This document shows, in pieces, positions 54,870-63,849 of a stretch of DNA of 64,000 nucleotides. The position numbers and the translations under genes are program-made. Below the pieces are notes generated by a model. It searched no databases and was not told the DNA's origin. It was given only the letters and a program-made list of their open reading frames with translations. Location: contig NZ_RJVO01000001.1 of assembly GCF_003730135.1 (NCBI RefSeq), positions 62,001-126,000 on the forward strand, in the 5' to 3' direction. Numbering within the stretch: position 1 is the first letter of the stretch; each line of letters opens with the position of its first letter. This DNA is from Stagnimonas aquatica (lineage in GTDB: Bacteria > Pseudomonadota > Gammaproteobacteria > Nevskiales > Nevskiaceae).

Positions 54870-54884
54870 ACGTTACCGTAACGT
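54870..54884. promoter_or_regulatory. 15-bp perfect palindrome upstream of the hydrolase gene
   Basis: ACGTTAC-C-GTAACGT, with GACAAT (54885-54890, a -10-like box) directly after it and the start codon 47 bases downstream. The rest of the 287-base gap between mgtE and the hydrolase gene holds nothing else I can identify. Confidence 0.55.
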
Positions 54885-54931
54885 GACAATCAGTGCAGAT
54901 CGTCGAAGTAAGTCCCGGCCGGAGAGAGCCT

Positions 54932-57127
54932 GTGCGCCGTGTTGCCCCCCTTAGCCAACTGACCTCCCTGCTGTTCGCCAGCGCACTGCTCGGCTGCGGC
55001 TCCTCGCAACCGCCGGCCAGCGTCGATCCGGGGCCGAGCGGACCGGTGGTGAGCCGTTACGACCTCGCCAACCGCTGCTTCGTGATGAAGGCCGATGGCG
55101 CCTACGCGGTGCGCAGCGGCGCCAGCTTCCTCGCCAACGGCCAGGATGCCAGCGCCGCCGAGCGCTTCTACATGAAGCCGGCCGGCCTGGGGCGCTACCT
55201 GTTCTACACCGCCGACAAGAACCTGATGACTGGCAACCGTTCGGCGGTGAGCGCGGCGGCCAGCCCGGCCGACGGCTCCGACTGGACTCTCGATGGCGAC
55301 GCCGGCCGCTATTCGGCGACCACGCTCGGCCAGAGTCTGGGCGTCGCCGCCGACGGCAAGCTGGTGCTGGGCAGCGCTCCGGCGACGCTGAGCTTCGAGC
55401 CCGCGCAAGGCTGCACCGAGTATCCGGAAATGCCGGTCGGCATCGACGGCCCGACCTTCAGCGGCCCGGCGCCCGGCAAGCCGGTACTGGGCTTCGCCGA
55501 GGTGCACGCGCACATGTCGATGGGCTCAGACATGTCCGACGGCAGCGGCGACCGTGGCCCCTCGGCCGGCGGCGTGATGTACGGCCACGCGGTGGACCGC
55601 TTCGGCGCACCCGAAGCACTGAAGAACTGCATCGCCATGCACGGCCCCGAGGGCATCCTCAGCGCCGAGAACATCATCCTCGACACCAACCCGTTGCAGA
55701 CCCACGACACTGTCGGCTGGCCGACCTTCATCGACTGGCCCAAGCACGACTCGCAGCTGCACCAGCAGATGTACTACAAGTGGGTGGAGCGGGCCTACAA
55801 GGCCGGCCTGCGCACCATGACCGTCCACGGCACCACCATCGAGGCGCTGTGCAACATCGCCAAGCTGACCTTCGGCGACAAGACGGCGGCCTGCGTGGAC
55901 ATGGATGTCGGCACCAGGCAGGTCGAATACCTCTACGACATCGAGAAGTACATCGACGCCCAGGAAGGCGGCCCCGGCAAGGGCTGGTTCCGCATCGTCA
56001 AGGACCCGGCCGAGGCACGCCGCGTGGTCGGCGACGGCAAGCTGGCGGTGATCCCGGGGCTGGAGTTCGCCAACATCTTCCATTGCCGCGTGCAGTTCCT
56101 GCCCGGCATCGGCGAGGTCAGCGACTGCACCAAGGAAGACATCGACCGCGAGATCGACGAGGTCTGGGATCTGGGCGTGCGTCAGGTCTTCCCCTACCAC
56201 GATGTCGATAGCGCGCTGGGTGGCACCGGCATCTTCAGTTCGATCCTGAACTACGTCGGCTTCACCAACACCCTGGGCTTCTGGAAGACCTACCCCTGCG
56301 AAAACGGTGGCGAAGGCCCGACCTATTTCTACGAGGCGGGCGCGGTGCTGGAGACCGCGACGCTGACCCAGTTCAATGATCCGGTCACGCAGTTGCTGAT
56401 CGCCACCACCGGCGGCGTGCTGCCGGTCTACGGCCCCGGTCGCCAGTGCAATGCCCGCACCGTGACCGATCTCGGCAAGTACGCCATCGACAAGATCATG
56501 AAGAAGGGCTTCATCCTCGACATCGACCACGCCGAGATCAAGAGCAAGCAGTACATGCTCGACCAGGGCGCGCTGACCACGCCGAGCTACCCGATGATCT
56601 CCGGCCACGGCGGTCACGGCGGGATCAGCAACGCGCAGGCGGAGCAGATCTTCCGCCAGGGCGGCATCATTTATCCGGCCCTGCCCAACGGCAAGGACTT
56701 CGCCGCCTTCGTGCAGAAGGTCAAGCCGATCTGGCAGGCCTCCGGCACCAAGCGGCCGCTGTCGGTGGGCTACGGCGCCGACGCCAACGGCCTGCGCAAT
56801 CTCGCCGGCTCACGCGGCGCCGGCAGCGAGCCGGTGCACTTTCCCTTCACCTTGTTCCAGGGCCCGGGCTGGGGGCCGCAGTACGCCGCCGCCGGCATCA
56901 AGCCGATCAGCGTCCAGCAGTTGGCCATCCCCGGCGGCAAGGCCTGGAATATGGACGAGGAGGGCATGTCCAACTACGGCCTGGTCGCCGACTTCGTCGA
57001 GGAGGCCCGCATCGAAGGCGGCGAAGAAACCACCAGCGCGCTCTACAACTCGGCGGAAGCCTTCCTGCAACTCTGGGAGCAGACCGAGAAGGCCTCGGCC
57101 GACGCGCAGAAGCTGCCGACGCCGTAG
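54932..57127 (+). CDS. Metal-dependent hydrolase lipoprotein (M19-like C-terminal half)
   Basis: A 731-residue protein. The GTG start at 54932 has GGAGAG five bases upstream and gives a clean lipoprotein signal (ALLGC). After a beta-rich domain (about residues 40-160) an amidohydrolase-type barrel begins with the metal motif EVHAHMSMG (His192, His194). Later segments resemble membrane dipeptidase (M19): FILDIDHAEIKS, MISGHGGHGG, RQGGIIYP and VGYGADANG. Substrates could be dipeptides, lactams or amides; not known. An in-frame GTG at 54893 is an alternative start. A polytopic membrane protein gene follows 17 bases later. Confidence 0.8.
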   Translation: MRRVAPLSQLTSLLFASALLGCGSSQPPASVDPGPSGPVVSRYDLANRCFVMKADGAYAVRSGASFLANGQDASAAERFYMKPAGLGRYLFYTADKNLMTGNRSAVSAAASPADGSDWTLDGDAGRYSATTLGQSLGVAADGKLVLGSAPATLSFEPAQGCTEYPEMPVGIDGPTFSGPAPGKPVLGFAEVHAHMSMGSDMSDGSGDRGPSAGGVMYGHAVDRFGAPEALKNCIAMHGPEGILSAENIILDTNPLQTHDTVGWPTFIDWPKHDSQLHQQMYYKWVERAYKAGLRTMTVHGTTIEALCNIAKLTFGDKTAACVDMDVGTRQVEYLYDIEKYIDAQEGGPGKGWFRIVKDPAEARRVVGDGKLAVIPGLEFANIFHCRVQFLPGIGEVSDCTKEDIDREIDEVWDLGVRQVFPYHDVDSALGGTGIFSSILNYVGFTNTLGFWKTYPCENGGEGPTYFYEAGAVLETATLTQFNDPVTQLLIATTGGVLPVYGPGRQCNARTVTDLGKYAIDKIMKKGFILDIDHAEIKSKQYMLDQGALTTPSYPMISGHGGHGGISNAQAEQIFRQGGIIYPALPNGKDFAAFVQKVKPIWQASGTKRPLSVGYGADANGLRNLAGSRGAGSEPVHFPFTLFQGPGWGPQYAAAGIKPISVQQLAIPGGKAWNMDEEGMSNYGLVADFVEEARIEGGEETTSALYNSAEAFLQLWEQTEKASADAQKLPTP

Positions 57128-57144
57128 CTCCGACCACGGTGAGG

Positions 57145-58608
57145 ATGCGGCGGAGGCTCGCCGGCTTGGCGGTGCTGCTGGCGCCGCTGCCGGCCGGCGC
57201 GCACGGCTTCGGCCGGCTCTACAACCTGCCGGTGCCGTTCTGGCTCTATGCCTGGGCGGCCTCGGCGGCGCTGCTGCTGTCCTTCCTGCTCGCCGCCTAC
57301 TTCGCCAGCGCCCCGGCGGCGGTGCGCGAGGGCGGCAGCCGCGATCTCGGCAGACAGGCCTTCGGCCGCTGGCTGCGCCGCGCCCGCCCGGCGCTGGCGG
57401 CCTTGAGCCTGGGCCTGCTGCTGCTGTGCATCGCCAGCGGGCTGTTCGGCAACCGCGACCCCTACCGCAATTTCAGCATGACCTTCTTCTGGGTCGTGTT
57501 CGTGCTGGCGATCACCTACCTCACCGCCCTGCTCGGCGATTTCTACGCGGCGCTCAACCCCTGGCGGGTGCTCACCGGACTGCTGGCGCGCGTCTGGCGT
57601 GGCTACGCGCGCGGACGGCTGCGCTACCGCGAGGCCTGGGGCGACTGGCCGGCGCTGGCGCTCTACCTGGGCTTCATCGCCTACGAGCTGTTCGGCCACA
57701 GCAAGCCGCCCTCGCTGGCGCTGGCCCTGCTCGCCTACAGCGCGCTCAACCTGTTCGGCGTCTGGCTGGTCGGTGCCGGCGCCTGGTTCCGGCACTGCGA
57801 GCTGTTCTCGGTGTTCCTGCGTCTGGTCGCGCTGATGGCACCGCTGGACTACCAGCCCGCCGAACAGACCGGCGGACGCGGCCGCCTGCGGCTGCGCTGG
57901 CCGTTCAGCGGCCTGCTGCACGAGCGCCCGCAGAACCTGGGCACGGTGTGCTTCGCGCTGGCGATGCTTTCCACCACCGCCTTCGACGGCCTGCGCGCGA
58001 CGCAGTGGTGGGTCTGGCTGTTCTGGCGCGACACCAGCGGCTGGATCACCGCGCTGGCCGGCAGCCCGCCGATCAGCGCCATCGCGCTGCTGCGGCCCTG
58101 GTACATCCGCTGGGAGCTGTTCTGGCTGCTGGTCTCGCCCTTTCTCTACCTCGCCGCCTACCTGGCCTGCCTGTGGCTGGCCAAGCGGCTCACCCGCAGC
58201 ACGCGACCGCTACGCGCGCTGGCGCTGGACTTCGGCTACAGCCTGCTGCCGATCGCGCTGGTCTACCACGCCACCCATTACTCGACCCTGCTGCTCACCC
58301 AGGGCCTGAAGATCGTCAGCCTGTTTTCCGACCCCTTCGGCTGGGGCTGGAACCTGTTCGGCAGCGCGCAGTGGCTGCGGGCGCCGATCCTGCCGGCGAT
58401 GGGCACGGTCTGGCACACCCAGGTCGGGCTGATCCTGCTCGGCCATGTGCTCAGCGTCGCCGTCGCTCACCGCATCGCCCTGCGTCTCTGGCCCGACCGC
58501 CGGCAGGCGATGCTGAGCCAGTTGCCGATGCTGCTGCTGATGGTGGCGTTCACCGTCGCCGGGCTGTGGATCCTGGCGCAGCCGCTGACCAACGAACGGA
58601 TGCTCTGA
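57145..58608 (+). CDS. Polytopic membrane protein, possibly fenitrothion-hydrolase (Fed)-like
   Basis: A 487-residue protein. After a signal-like N-terminus (cut near PAGAHG) the pattern HGFGRLYNLPVPFWLYAWAA leads into about ten to twelve hydrophobic segments. The mature N-terminus and overall plan recall membrane proteins annotated fenitrothion hydrolase (FedA/FedB), but I rely on memory and no catalytic motif is evident. His and Asp residues at membrane edges (VYHATHYSTLL, LFSDPFGWGWN) could bind metal. It follows the metal-dependent hydrolase by 17 bases, so a joint function is likely. The ATG at 57145 is used; a GTG two codons earlier is possible. Confidence 0.65.
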   Translation: MRRRLAGLAVLLAPLPAGAHGFGRLYNLPVPFWLYAWAASAALLLSFLLAAYFASAPAAVREGGSRDLGRQAFGRWLRRARPALAALSLGLLLLCIASGLFGNRDPYRNFSMTFFWVVFVLAITYLTALLGDFYAALNPWRVLTGLLARVWRGYARGRLRYREAWGDWPALALYLGFIAYELFGHSKPPSLALALLAYSALNLFGVWLVGAGAWFRHCELFSVFLRLVALMAPLDYQPAEQTGGRGRLRLRWPFSGLLHERPQNLGTVCFALAMLSTTAFDGLRATQWWVWLFWRDTSGWITALAGSPPISAIALLRPWYIRWELFWLLVSPFLYLAAYLACLWLAKRLTRSTRPLRALALDFGYSLLPIALVYHATHYSTLLLTQGLKIVSLFSDPFGWGWNLFGSAQWLRAPILPAMGTVWHTQVGLILLGHVLSVAVAHRIALRLWPDRRQAMLSQLPMLLLMVAFTVAGLWILAQPLTNERML

Positions 58609-58764
58609 GCCGGGCCTGCACGCCGGCGGAGCAATGGCGAGCGCCGCAATCCCGGCCGCCGCGCCGGGGCAGCCGCAAGGCCTTAACGGTTTCCTAAATC
58701 TGGCCGCGCATCGTGCTGCTCAGCCCCGGCATCCCGCCGGGCGAGAGACAGGAGCCGATGCCCA

Positions 58765-60252
58765 ATGAACCTACCGACCTTCGTCCGCAAACCCATGGCC
58801 GCCGCCGCCCTGGGCGCCGCACTCGCGGCTCCCGTGGGCGCCGTCCTGGCACTGGGCTTTCACAGCCACGCCGAGGCGGCGATGCCCACCGCCGGCACGC
58901 TGCCCTCGCTGACCAGCAGCACGCCGCAGATGGTGGTGCCCAACTTCGCCGCGCTGGTGAAGCAGTACGGACCGGCGGTGGTGAACATCACCACCAAGGA
59001 GACCGTGAAGACCTCCAGCCGCGCGCCGCAGGGCCTGCCGCCCGGCTTCGGCGAAGGCGATGATCCGCTCTCGCAGTTCTTCGGCTTTGGCCAGATGCCG
59101 CGCTGGCGTGGCCAGGGCGGCGTGCCGGGCCAGCTGCTGCGCGGCGAGGGCTCGGGCTTCATCGTCGGCAGCAACGGCGTGATCCTGACCAATGCCCATG
59201 TCGTCGCCGACGCCAAGGAAGTCACCGTGAAGCTGGTGGACCGCCGCGAGTTCACCGCCAAGGTGATCGGCCAGGACGAGACCAGCGATGTGGCGGTGCT
59301 GAAGATCGACGCCAAGGATCTGCCCACCGTGAAGCTCGGCAACCCCGACAATGTCGCGGTCGGCGAGTGGGTGGTGGCCATCGGTGCGCCGTTCGGCTTC
59401 GAGAACAGCGTCACCCAGGGCATCGTCAGCGCCAAGGGCCGCACCCTGCCGGACGGCAGCTACGTGCCCTTCCTGCAAACCGACGTGGCGATCAATCCCG
59501 GCAATTCCGGCGGGCCGCTGTTCAATCTCAACGGCGAGGTGATCGGCATCAACTCGCAGATCTACACCCGCAGCGGCGGCTATCAGGGCGTGTCGTTCGC
59601 CATCCCCATCGACGTGGCGATGAACGTCAGCCAGCAGTTGCAGACCAGCGGCCATGTCGCGCGTGGCAGGATCGGCGTCACCGTGCAGCCGCTCGACGGC
59701 CAACTGGCGCAGAGCTTCGGCCTGACCAAGCCGGAAGGCGCGCTGGTGGCGCAGGTGCAGAAGGACAGCCCCGGCGCGGAAGCCGGGCTGAAGTCGGGTG
59801 ACGTGATCCTGAGCTTCAACGGCACCGACATCCACGAGTCCTCGGAGCTGCCGGCGCAGGTGGCGCGGCTGGCGCCGGGCACCAAGGCCAAGCTCGGCAT
59901 CTGGCGCGACGGCAAGGCCAAGGAAGTCGTGGTGCAGCTCGCCGACATGGGCGCCCAGGAGGTCGCCAGCGCCGACAGCGCCGCCGCCGGCAAGCTCGGG
60001 CTCTCGGTGCGGCCTTTGACCAAGGACGAGCAGAAGCAGATCGAGAGCGAGGGCGGCCTGCTGGTGCAGGACGTGGCCGGCGCGGCGGCCGAAGCCGGCA
60101 TCCAGCCCGGCGACGTGGTGCTCGCCGCCAACGGCAAGGCGGTGGGCAGCGCGGCCGACCTCAAGGCGATCACCGACCACGCTGCCAAGCACCTGGCGCT
60201 GCTGGTGCAGCGCGGCGAGGCCCGACTGTTCGTGCCGGTCGATCTCGGCTGA
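58765..60252 (+). CDS. DegP/DegQ-type periplasmic serine protease
   Basis: A 495-residue Do-family endopeptidase. Signal peptide to about residue 38; trypsin-like domain with His145 (LTNAHVV), Asp175 (SDVAVLKID) and Ser248 (NPGNSGGPL); then two PDZ domains (about residues 285-375 and 405-490). The LA loop is short and rich in Gly/Pro, more like DegQ/MucD than DegP. It removes misfolded envelope proteins. A strong terminator follows, and no regulator gene is adjacent, so it is likely a single-gene unit. Confidence 0.95.
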   Translation: MNLPTFVRKPMAAAALGAALAAPVGAVLALGFHSHAEAAMPTAGTLPSLTSSTPQMVVPNFAALVKQYGPAVVNITTKETVKTSSRAPQGLPPGFGEGDDPLSQFFGFGQMPRWRGQGGVPGQLLRGEGSGFIVGSNGVILTNAHVVADAKEVTVKLVDRREFTAKVIGQDETSDVAVLKIDAKDLPTVKLGNPDNVAVGEWVVAIGAPFGFENSVTQGIVSAKGRTLPDGSYVPFLQTDVAINPGNSGGPLFNLNGEVIGINSQIYTRSGGYQGVSFAIPIDVAMNVSQQLQTSGHVARGRIGVTVQPLDGQLAQSFGLTKPEGALVAQVQKDSPGAEAGLKSGDVILSFNGTDIHESSELPAQVARLAPGTKAKLGIWRDGKAKEVVVQLADMGAQEVASADSAAAGKLGLSVRPLTKDEQKQIESEGGLLVQDVAGAAAEAGIQPGDVVLAANGKAVGSAADLKAITDHAAKHLALLVQRGEARLFVPVDLG

Positions 60253-60270
60253 ACCAGGCCCCTTAGACTG

Positions 60271-60311
60271 ACGGCGCCGACCTCCAGGGGTCGGCGCCGT
60301 TCTGTTTTTTT
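60271..60311 (+). terminator. Strong rho-independent terminator after the protease gene
   Basis: ACGGCGCCGACC, loop TCCAGG, GGTCGGCGCCGT: a 12-bp perfect stem, followed by TCTG and seven Ts. It ends 18 bases after the stop codon region and isolates the protease from the DUF1003 gene. Confidence 0.95.
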
Positions 60312-60335
60312 CCTTCGCACGAACCCGGAGTCGCC

Positions 60336-60893
60336 ATGAGCCGTCCGCAGCCGCTGGACTACCTGCAATCCGCCGCCCGCTGGTTTGGCCGCCGCGCCGA
60401 CCAGCTCAGCAACACCGAGCGGCGCGTACTGGCGCACGCCAACCGCCACGAGGCGTTGAGCGAGGACCCCGGACAGGTGCTGGACCGGCAGTCGAGCTTC
60501 GGCGAGCGGCTGGCCGACCGGGTGGCGGAGTTCGGCGGCTCCTGGACCTTCATCCTGATCTTCGGCGCCGTGCTGCTCGGCTGGACCCTGCTCAACACCG
60601 AAGTGCTGGGCAAGACCGCGTTCGATCCCTACCCCTACATCTTTCTCAACCTGATGCTGTCGATGCTGGCGGCGATCCAGGCGCCGATCATCATGATGAG
60701 CCAGAACCGGCAGTCGGCGAAGGACCGTCAGATGGCCGAGCACGACTACGCGGTCAATCTCAAGTCCGAGCTGGAGATCATGGCCCTGCACGACAAGCTC
60801 GACGCCCTGCGCAGCGAGCATCTCGAAGCGCTGCTGCGCAAGCAGCAGGAGCAGATCGAGCTGCTGACGCGGCTGCTGTCCGAGCGCCAGTGA
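60336..60893 (+). CDS. DUF1003 family membrane protein
   Basis: A 185-residue protein with two membrane helices (about residues 68-85 and 100-120) between cytoplasmic regions. Family motifs: FGERLADRVAEFGGSWTFI, DPYPYIFLNLMLSMLAAIQAPIIMMSQNRQ and the C-terminal helix SELEIMALHDKLDALR, which ends in a predicted coiled coil. DUF1003 proteins are of unknown function. The gene follows the degQ terminator and probably has its own promoter. Confidence 0.93.
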   Translation: MSRPQPLDYLQSAARWFGRRADQLSNTERRVLAHANRHEALSEDPGQVLDRQSSFGERLADRVAEFGGSWTFILIFGAVLLGWTLLNTEVLGKTAFDPYPYIFLNLMLSMLAAIQAPIIMMSQNRQSAKDRQMAEHDYAVNLKSELEIMALHDKLDALRSEHLEALLRKQQEQIELLTRLLSERQ

Positions 60894-60965
60894 GGCGCCT
60901 GCGGTTTGCAGCGCCGCGCGCATTTGCCAGACTGCGTCCGCACCGACACTCCAGGGACACCCGCC

Positions 60966-61349
60966 ATGCCCGGCCATAGCAGCTACCTCATTGCCCGCGT
61001 CCTGCTGGCCAGCGTCTTCATCGGCCTGGGGGGTGCGCGCCTGCTGATCGGACTGGGGCTGATCGACGGTGGCGGCAGCGACTACACCCTGGGCGCACTG
61101 GCCTTCTCGGCCTTCGAGCTGGCGGCCGGCCTCGGCATCGCCGTCGGCTGGCGGGTGCGCTGGCTGGCGCTGCTGATGGCAGCCTTCCTGGCCATCGACG
61201 CGGTGCTCTCGCACCCGTTCTGGAGCCAGCAGGGCATCGAGCTGCACGCGCAACTGCTGCACTTCCTGAAAAACCTCGCGGCCATCGGCGGCCTGCTGCT
61301 GCTCTCCTGGGTGGAAGCCGGCGGCCGGCTGTCACGCGGCTCGCTGTGA
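60966..61349 (+). CDS. DoxX-like small membrane protein
   Basis: A 127-residue protein with four hydrophobic segments: residues about 8-28, 45-65, 68-85 and 100-120. The first, IARVLLASVFIGLGGARLL, and the LSHPFWSQ motif before the last helix recall the DoxX family, whose members link to thiosulfate oxidation or redox balance in some bacteria. The start at 60966 is chosen because the frame from 60906 adds an Arg-rich stretch. Its stop overlaps the start of the LtrA gene (TGATG). Confidence 0.75.
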   Translation: MPGHSSYLIARVLLASVFIGLGGARLLIGLGLIDGGGSDYTLGALAFSAFELAAGLGIAVGWRVRWLALLMAAFLAIDAVLSHPFWSQQGIELHAQLLHFLKNLAAIGGLLLLSWVEAGGRLSRGSL

Positions 61350-62536
61350 TGGCCAGCAGCCTGCTGCGGGTCCGCAAGGCGCAGGAGCACGGCAAGGTCA
61401 GCTTCGTCGAGCTGTTCTTCGACCTGGTGTTCGTGTTCGCCATCACCCAGCTCTCGCACACGCTGCTGGCGCATCTCACGCCCCTGGGCCTGGCGCAGAC
61501 CGCCTTGCTGATGCTGGCGGTCTGGTGGGTATGGATCTTCACCTCCTGGGTCACCAACTGGCTGGACCCGGAGAAGCTACCGGTACGGCTGGCGCTGCTG
61601 GTGCTGATGGGCCTGGGCCTGCTGATGTCGTCCTCGCTGCCGCAGGCGTTCGGCGAGCGCGGACTGGTGTTCGCACTCGCCTACGTGGCGATGCAGGTGG
61701 GACGCAGCCTGTTCTTCCTGTGGGCGGTGCGCGGCCAGGCGGGCATGGTGCGCAACTTCCAGCGCATCCTGGTCTGGCTGAGTCTGGGCGGCAGCTTCTG
61801 GATCGCCGGCGCCTTCGCCGAGGGCGAAACCCGGCTACTACTCTGGAGCCTCGGCCTGGCACTGGAATACGCCTCGCCCTCCCTGGGTTTCTGGGTGCCG
61901 GGCCTGGGCCGCTCGGAGTCCACCGACTGGAACGTCGAGGGCGGTCATCTGTCGGAGCGTTGCGCGCTGTTCATCATCATCGCGCTCGGCGAATCGGTGC
62001 TGGTCACCGGCGCCACCTTCGCCGAGATGCCCTGGTCGGCGGCGACCTTTGGCGCCTTCCTGGCCAGCTTCGTCGGCAGCCTGGCGATGTGGTGGCTGTA
62101 CTTCGACAGCATCGCGGAAACCGGCAGCCACCGCATCGCCCAGGCCCGCGATCCGGGCCGGCTGGCACGCCTGGTCTACACCTACATCCACCTGCTGCCG
62201 GTGGCGGGCATCGTCGTCACGGCGGTGGCCGACGAGATGGTGCTGGCCCATCCGCTGGGCCATGCCAGCGGCGCCGCCACCGCCGCCATCCTCGGCGGCA
62301 CGGCGCTGTACCTGCTGGGCAGCCTGCTGTTCCGCTGGACCATCGGCGGACAACTGCCGCGCTCCTGCCTGCTCGGCCTGCTGGCGCTGGCGGCGCTGCT
62401 GCCACTGGCCTCGCATCTCGCGCCGCTGTGGCTGTCGCTGGCGACCAGCGCGGTGCTGGTGCTGATCGCCGCCTGGGAAGCCGGCGAACGCCACCGCCGG
62501 CAGTGCGCGACCGCGCTGCATTTGTCCGAGCGCTAG
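61349..62536 (+). CDS. Low-temperature requirement protein A (LtrA) family
   Basis: A 395-residue membrane protein with about ten hydrophobic segments. The N-terminal VSFVELFFDLVFVFAITQLSH and the later CALFIIIALGESVLVTG are the LtrA family signature. The family was named for growth at low temperature in Listeria, and its biochemical function is unknown. The ATG at 61349 overlaps the DoxX-like stop; a GTG one codon earlier is equivalent. It converges with the rph gene, 33 bases away. Confidence 0.92.
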   Translation: MASSLLRVRKAQEHGKVSFVELFFDLVFVFAITQLSHTLLAHLTPLGLAQTALLMLAVWWVWIFTSWVTNWLDPEKLPVRLALLVLMGLGLLMSSSLPQAFGERGLVFALAYVAMQVGRSLFFLWAVRGQAGMVRNFQRILVWLSLGGSFWIAGAFAEGETRLLLWSLGLALEYASPSLGFWVPGLGRSESTDWNVEGGHLSERCALFIIIALGESVLVTGATFAEMPWSAATFGAFLASFVGSLAMWWLYFDSIAETGSHRIAQARDPGRLARLVYTYIHLLPVAGIVVTAVADEMVLAHPLGHASGAATAAILGGTALYLLGSLLFRWTIGGQLPRSCLLGLLALAALLPLASHLAPLWLSLATSAVLVLIAAWEAGERHRRQCATALHLSER

Positions 62537-62569
62537 CAGCCAGCAGCGCCCGCCCCGAAACAAAGAGCC

Positions 62570-63283
62570 TTAGACGCCCAGCGCCTGGCGCTGCGCTTCC
62601 ATCAACTCGCGGATGCCGAGAGTGGCGAGGTCGAGCAACTGGTCCAGCTCCTCGCGCCGGAAGGCATGGCCCTCGGCGGTGCCCTGCACCTCGATGAACT
62701 GGCCGGCCTCGTTCATCACCACGTTCATGTCGCACTCGCAGCCGCTGTCCTCGTTGTAATCGAGGTCGAGCACCGGCGTGCCCTTCACGATGCCGACGCT
62801 GATCGCGGCGATCTGGCCATGCAGCGGGTCCTTCTTGATCAGCTTCCTGGCCTGCATGGCGCGGATGGCATCGACCAGGGCGACATAGCCGCCGGTGATC
62901 GCCGCCGTGCGGGTGCCGCCGTCGGCCTGCAGCACGTCGCAGTCGATGGTGATGGTCAGGCCCGGCAGGGCATCGAGATCGACGCAGGCGCGCAGGCTGC
63001 GGCCGATCAGGCGCTGGATCTCCTGGGTGCGGCCGCTCTGCTTGCCGCTGGCGGCCTCGCGCTTGCTGCGGGTGTGGGTGGCGCGCGGCAGCATGCCGTA
63101 CTCGGCGGTGACCCAGCCGCCGTCCTTCTTCCAGGCCGGACCACGCTCTTCGACGCTAGCCGTGCACAGCACCTGGGTGTCGCCGAAGCAGACCAGCACC
63201 GAGCCCTCGGCATGCTTGGTGAAACGGCGCTCGATGCGGACAGTGCGGAGCTGGCTGGGGGTGCGGCCGGAAATACGGGACAT
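62570..63283 (-). CDS. rph: Ribonuclease PH
   Basis: A 237-residue phosphorolytic 3'-5' exonuclease that trims tRNA 3' ends. Motifs: [15 protein letters not shown] at the N-terminus, [33 protein letters not shown] (phosphate-binding Arg region) and [16 protein letters not shown]. It is full length, unlike the truncated rph of E. coli K-12. It is divergent from sufE with a 114-base gap that holds a tandem heptamer repeat. Confidence 0.97.
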   Translation of the reverse strand: MSRISGRTPSQLRTVRIERRFTKHAEGSVLVCFGDTQVLCTASVEERGPAWKKDGGWVTAEYGMLPRATHTRSKREAASGKQSGRTQEIQRLIGRSLRACVDLDALPGLTITIDCDVLQADGGTRTAAITGGYVALVDAIRAMQARKLIKKDPLHGQIAAISVGIVKGTPVLDLDYNEDSGCECDMNVVMNEAGQFIEVQGTAEGHAFRREELDQLLDLATLGIRELMEAQRQALGV

Positions 63284-63317
63284 GGACGGGTCGGTCAGGG
63301 ATTTTGCGGGACGCGAG

Positions 63318-63323
63318 TATAGT
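63318..63323 (+). promoter_or_regulatory. Possible sufE -10 box
   Basis: TATAGT, 74 bases before the sufE start codon, with no clear -35 hexamer. If used, the heptamer array lies in the leader of the message. Confidence 0.35.
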
Positions 63324-63330
63324 GCCGCGC

Positions 63331-63392
63331 CTCACGCCTCACGCCTCACGCCTCACGCCTCACGCCTCACGCCTCACGCCTCACGCCTCACG
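63331..63392. repeat. Tandem 7-bp repeat (CTCACGC) just before sufE
   Basis: CTCACGC is repeated eight times exactly, plus six more matching bases. The array ends five bases before the sufE ATG (63398). Seven is not a multiple of three, and length changes would alter the leader but not the reading frame. Confidence 0.95.
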
Positions 63393-63397
63393 AGATT

Positions 63398-63805
63398 ATG
63401 GACATCGACGAACTCGCGGAAACCTTCGAGCTGCTGGGCGACTGGGAGGAGCGCTATTCCTACCTCATCGACCTCGGCCGCAAGCTGCCGGCGCTGGCCG
63501 AGGCCGAGCGCAACGAGGAGACCAAGGTGCGCGGCTGCATGTCGCAGGTCTGGCTGGTCGGCGGCCTGGAGTCGGACGGCCGCATGCGCTTCAACGGCGA
63601 TTCCGACTCCAGCCTGGTGAAGGGGCTGATCGCGCTGCTGATGGCACTGGTCAACGGCAAGACGCCCGGGGAAATCCTGGCGCTGGACATCGCCGGCAGC
63701 TTCCAGCGCCTGGGGCTGGAGAGCAACATCACCGTCAACCGCCGCAACGGCTTCTACTCGATGGTGGAACGCATCCGGGCGCTGGCAGCGGCGGTGCGCC
63801 GCTAA
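63398..63805 (+). CDS. sufE: SufE family protein
   Basis: A 135-residue protein. SufE accepts sulfur from a cysteine desulfurase for Fe-S cluster assembly. The active Cys47 lies in KVRGCMSQVW, and the rest (FNGDSDSSLVKGLIALL, PGEILALDI) fits the family fold. The start ATG has only a weak Shine-Dalgarno, because the heptamer array ends five bases upstream. No sufS or suf operon is adjacent, so it may be a stand-alone or CsdE-like copy. Confidence 0.93.
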   Translation: MDIDELAETFELLGDWEERYSYLIDLGRKLPALAEAERNEETKVRGCMSQVWLVGGLESDGRMRFNGDSDSSLVKGLIALLMALVNGKTPGEILALDIAGSFQRLGLESNITVNRRNGFYSMVERIRALAAAVRR

Positions 63806-63849
63806 CTTCCGCTCCTCGCGCCCAACGAGTCGCCCCAGGGCGTTGCGAG

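Noticed and set aside
63331-63392. CRISPR-like array
   Set aside because: The units are 7 bp and contiguous with no spacers; this is a simple tandem repeat.
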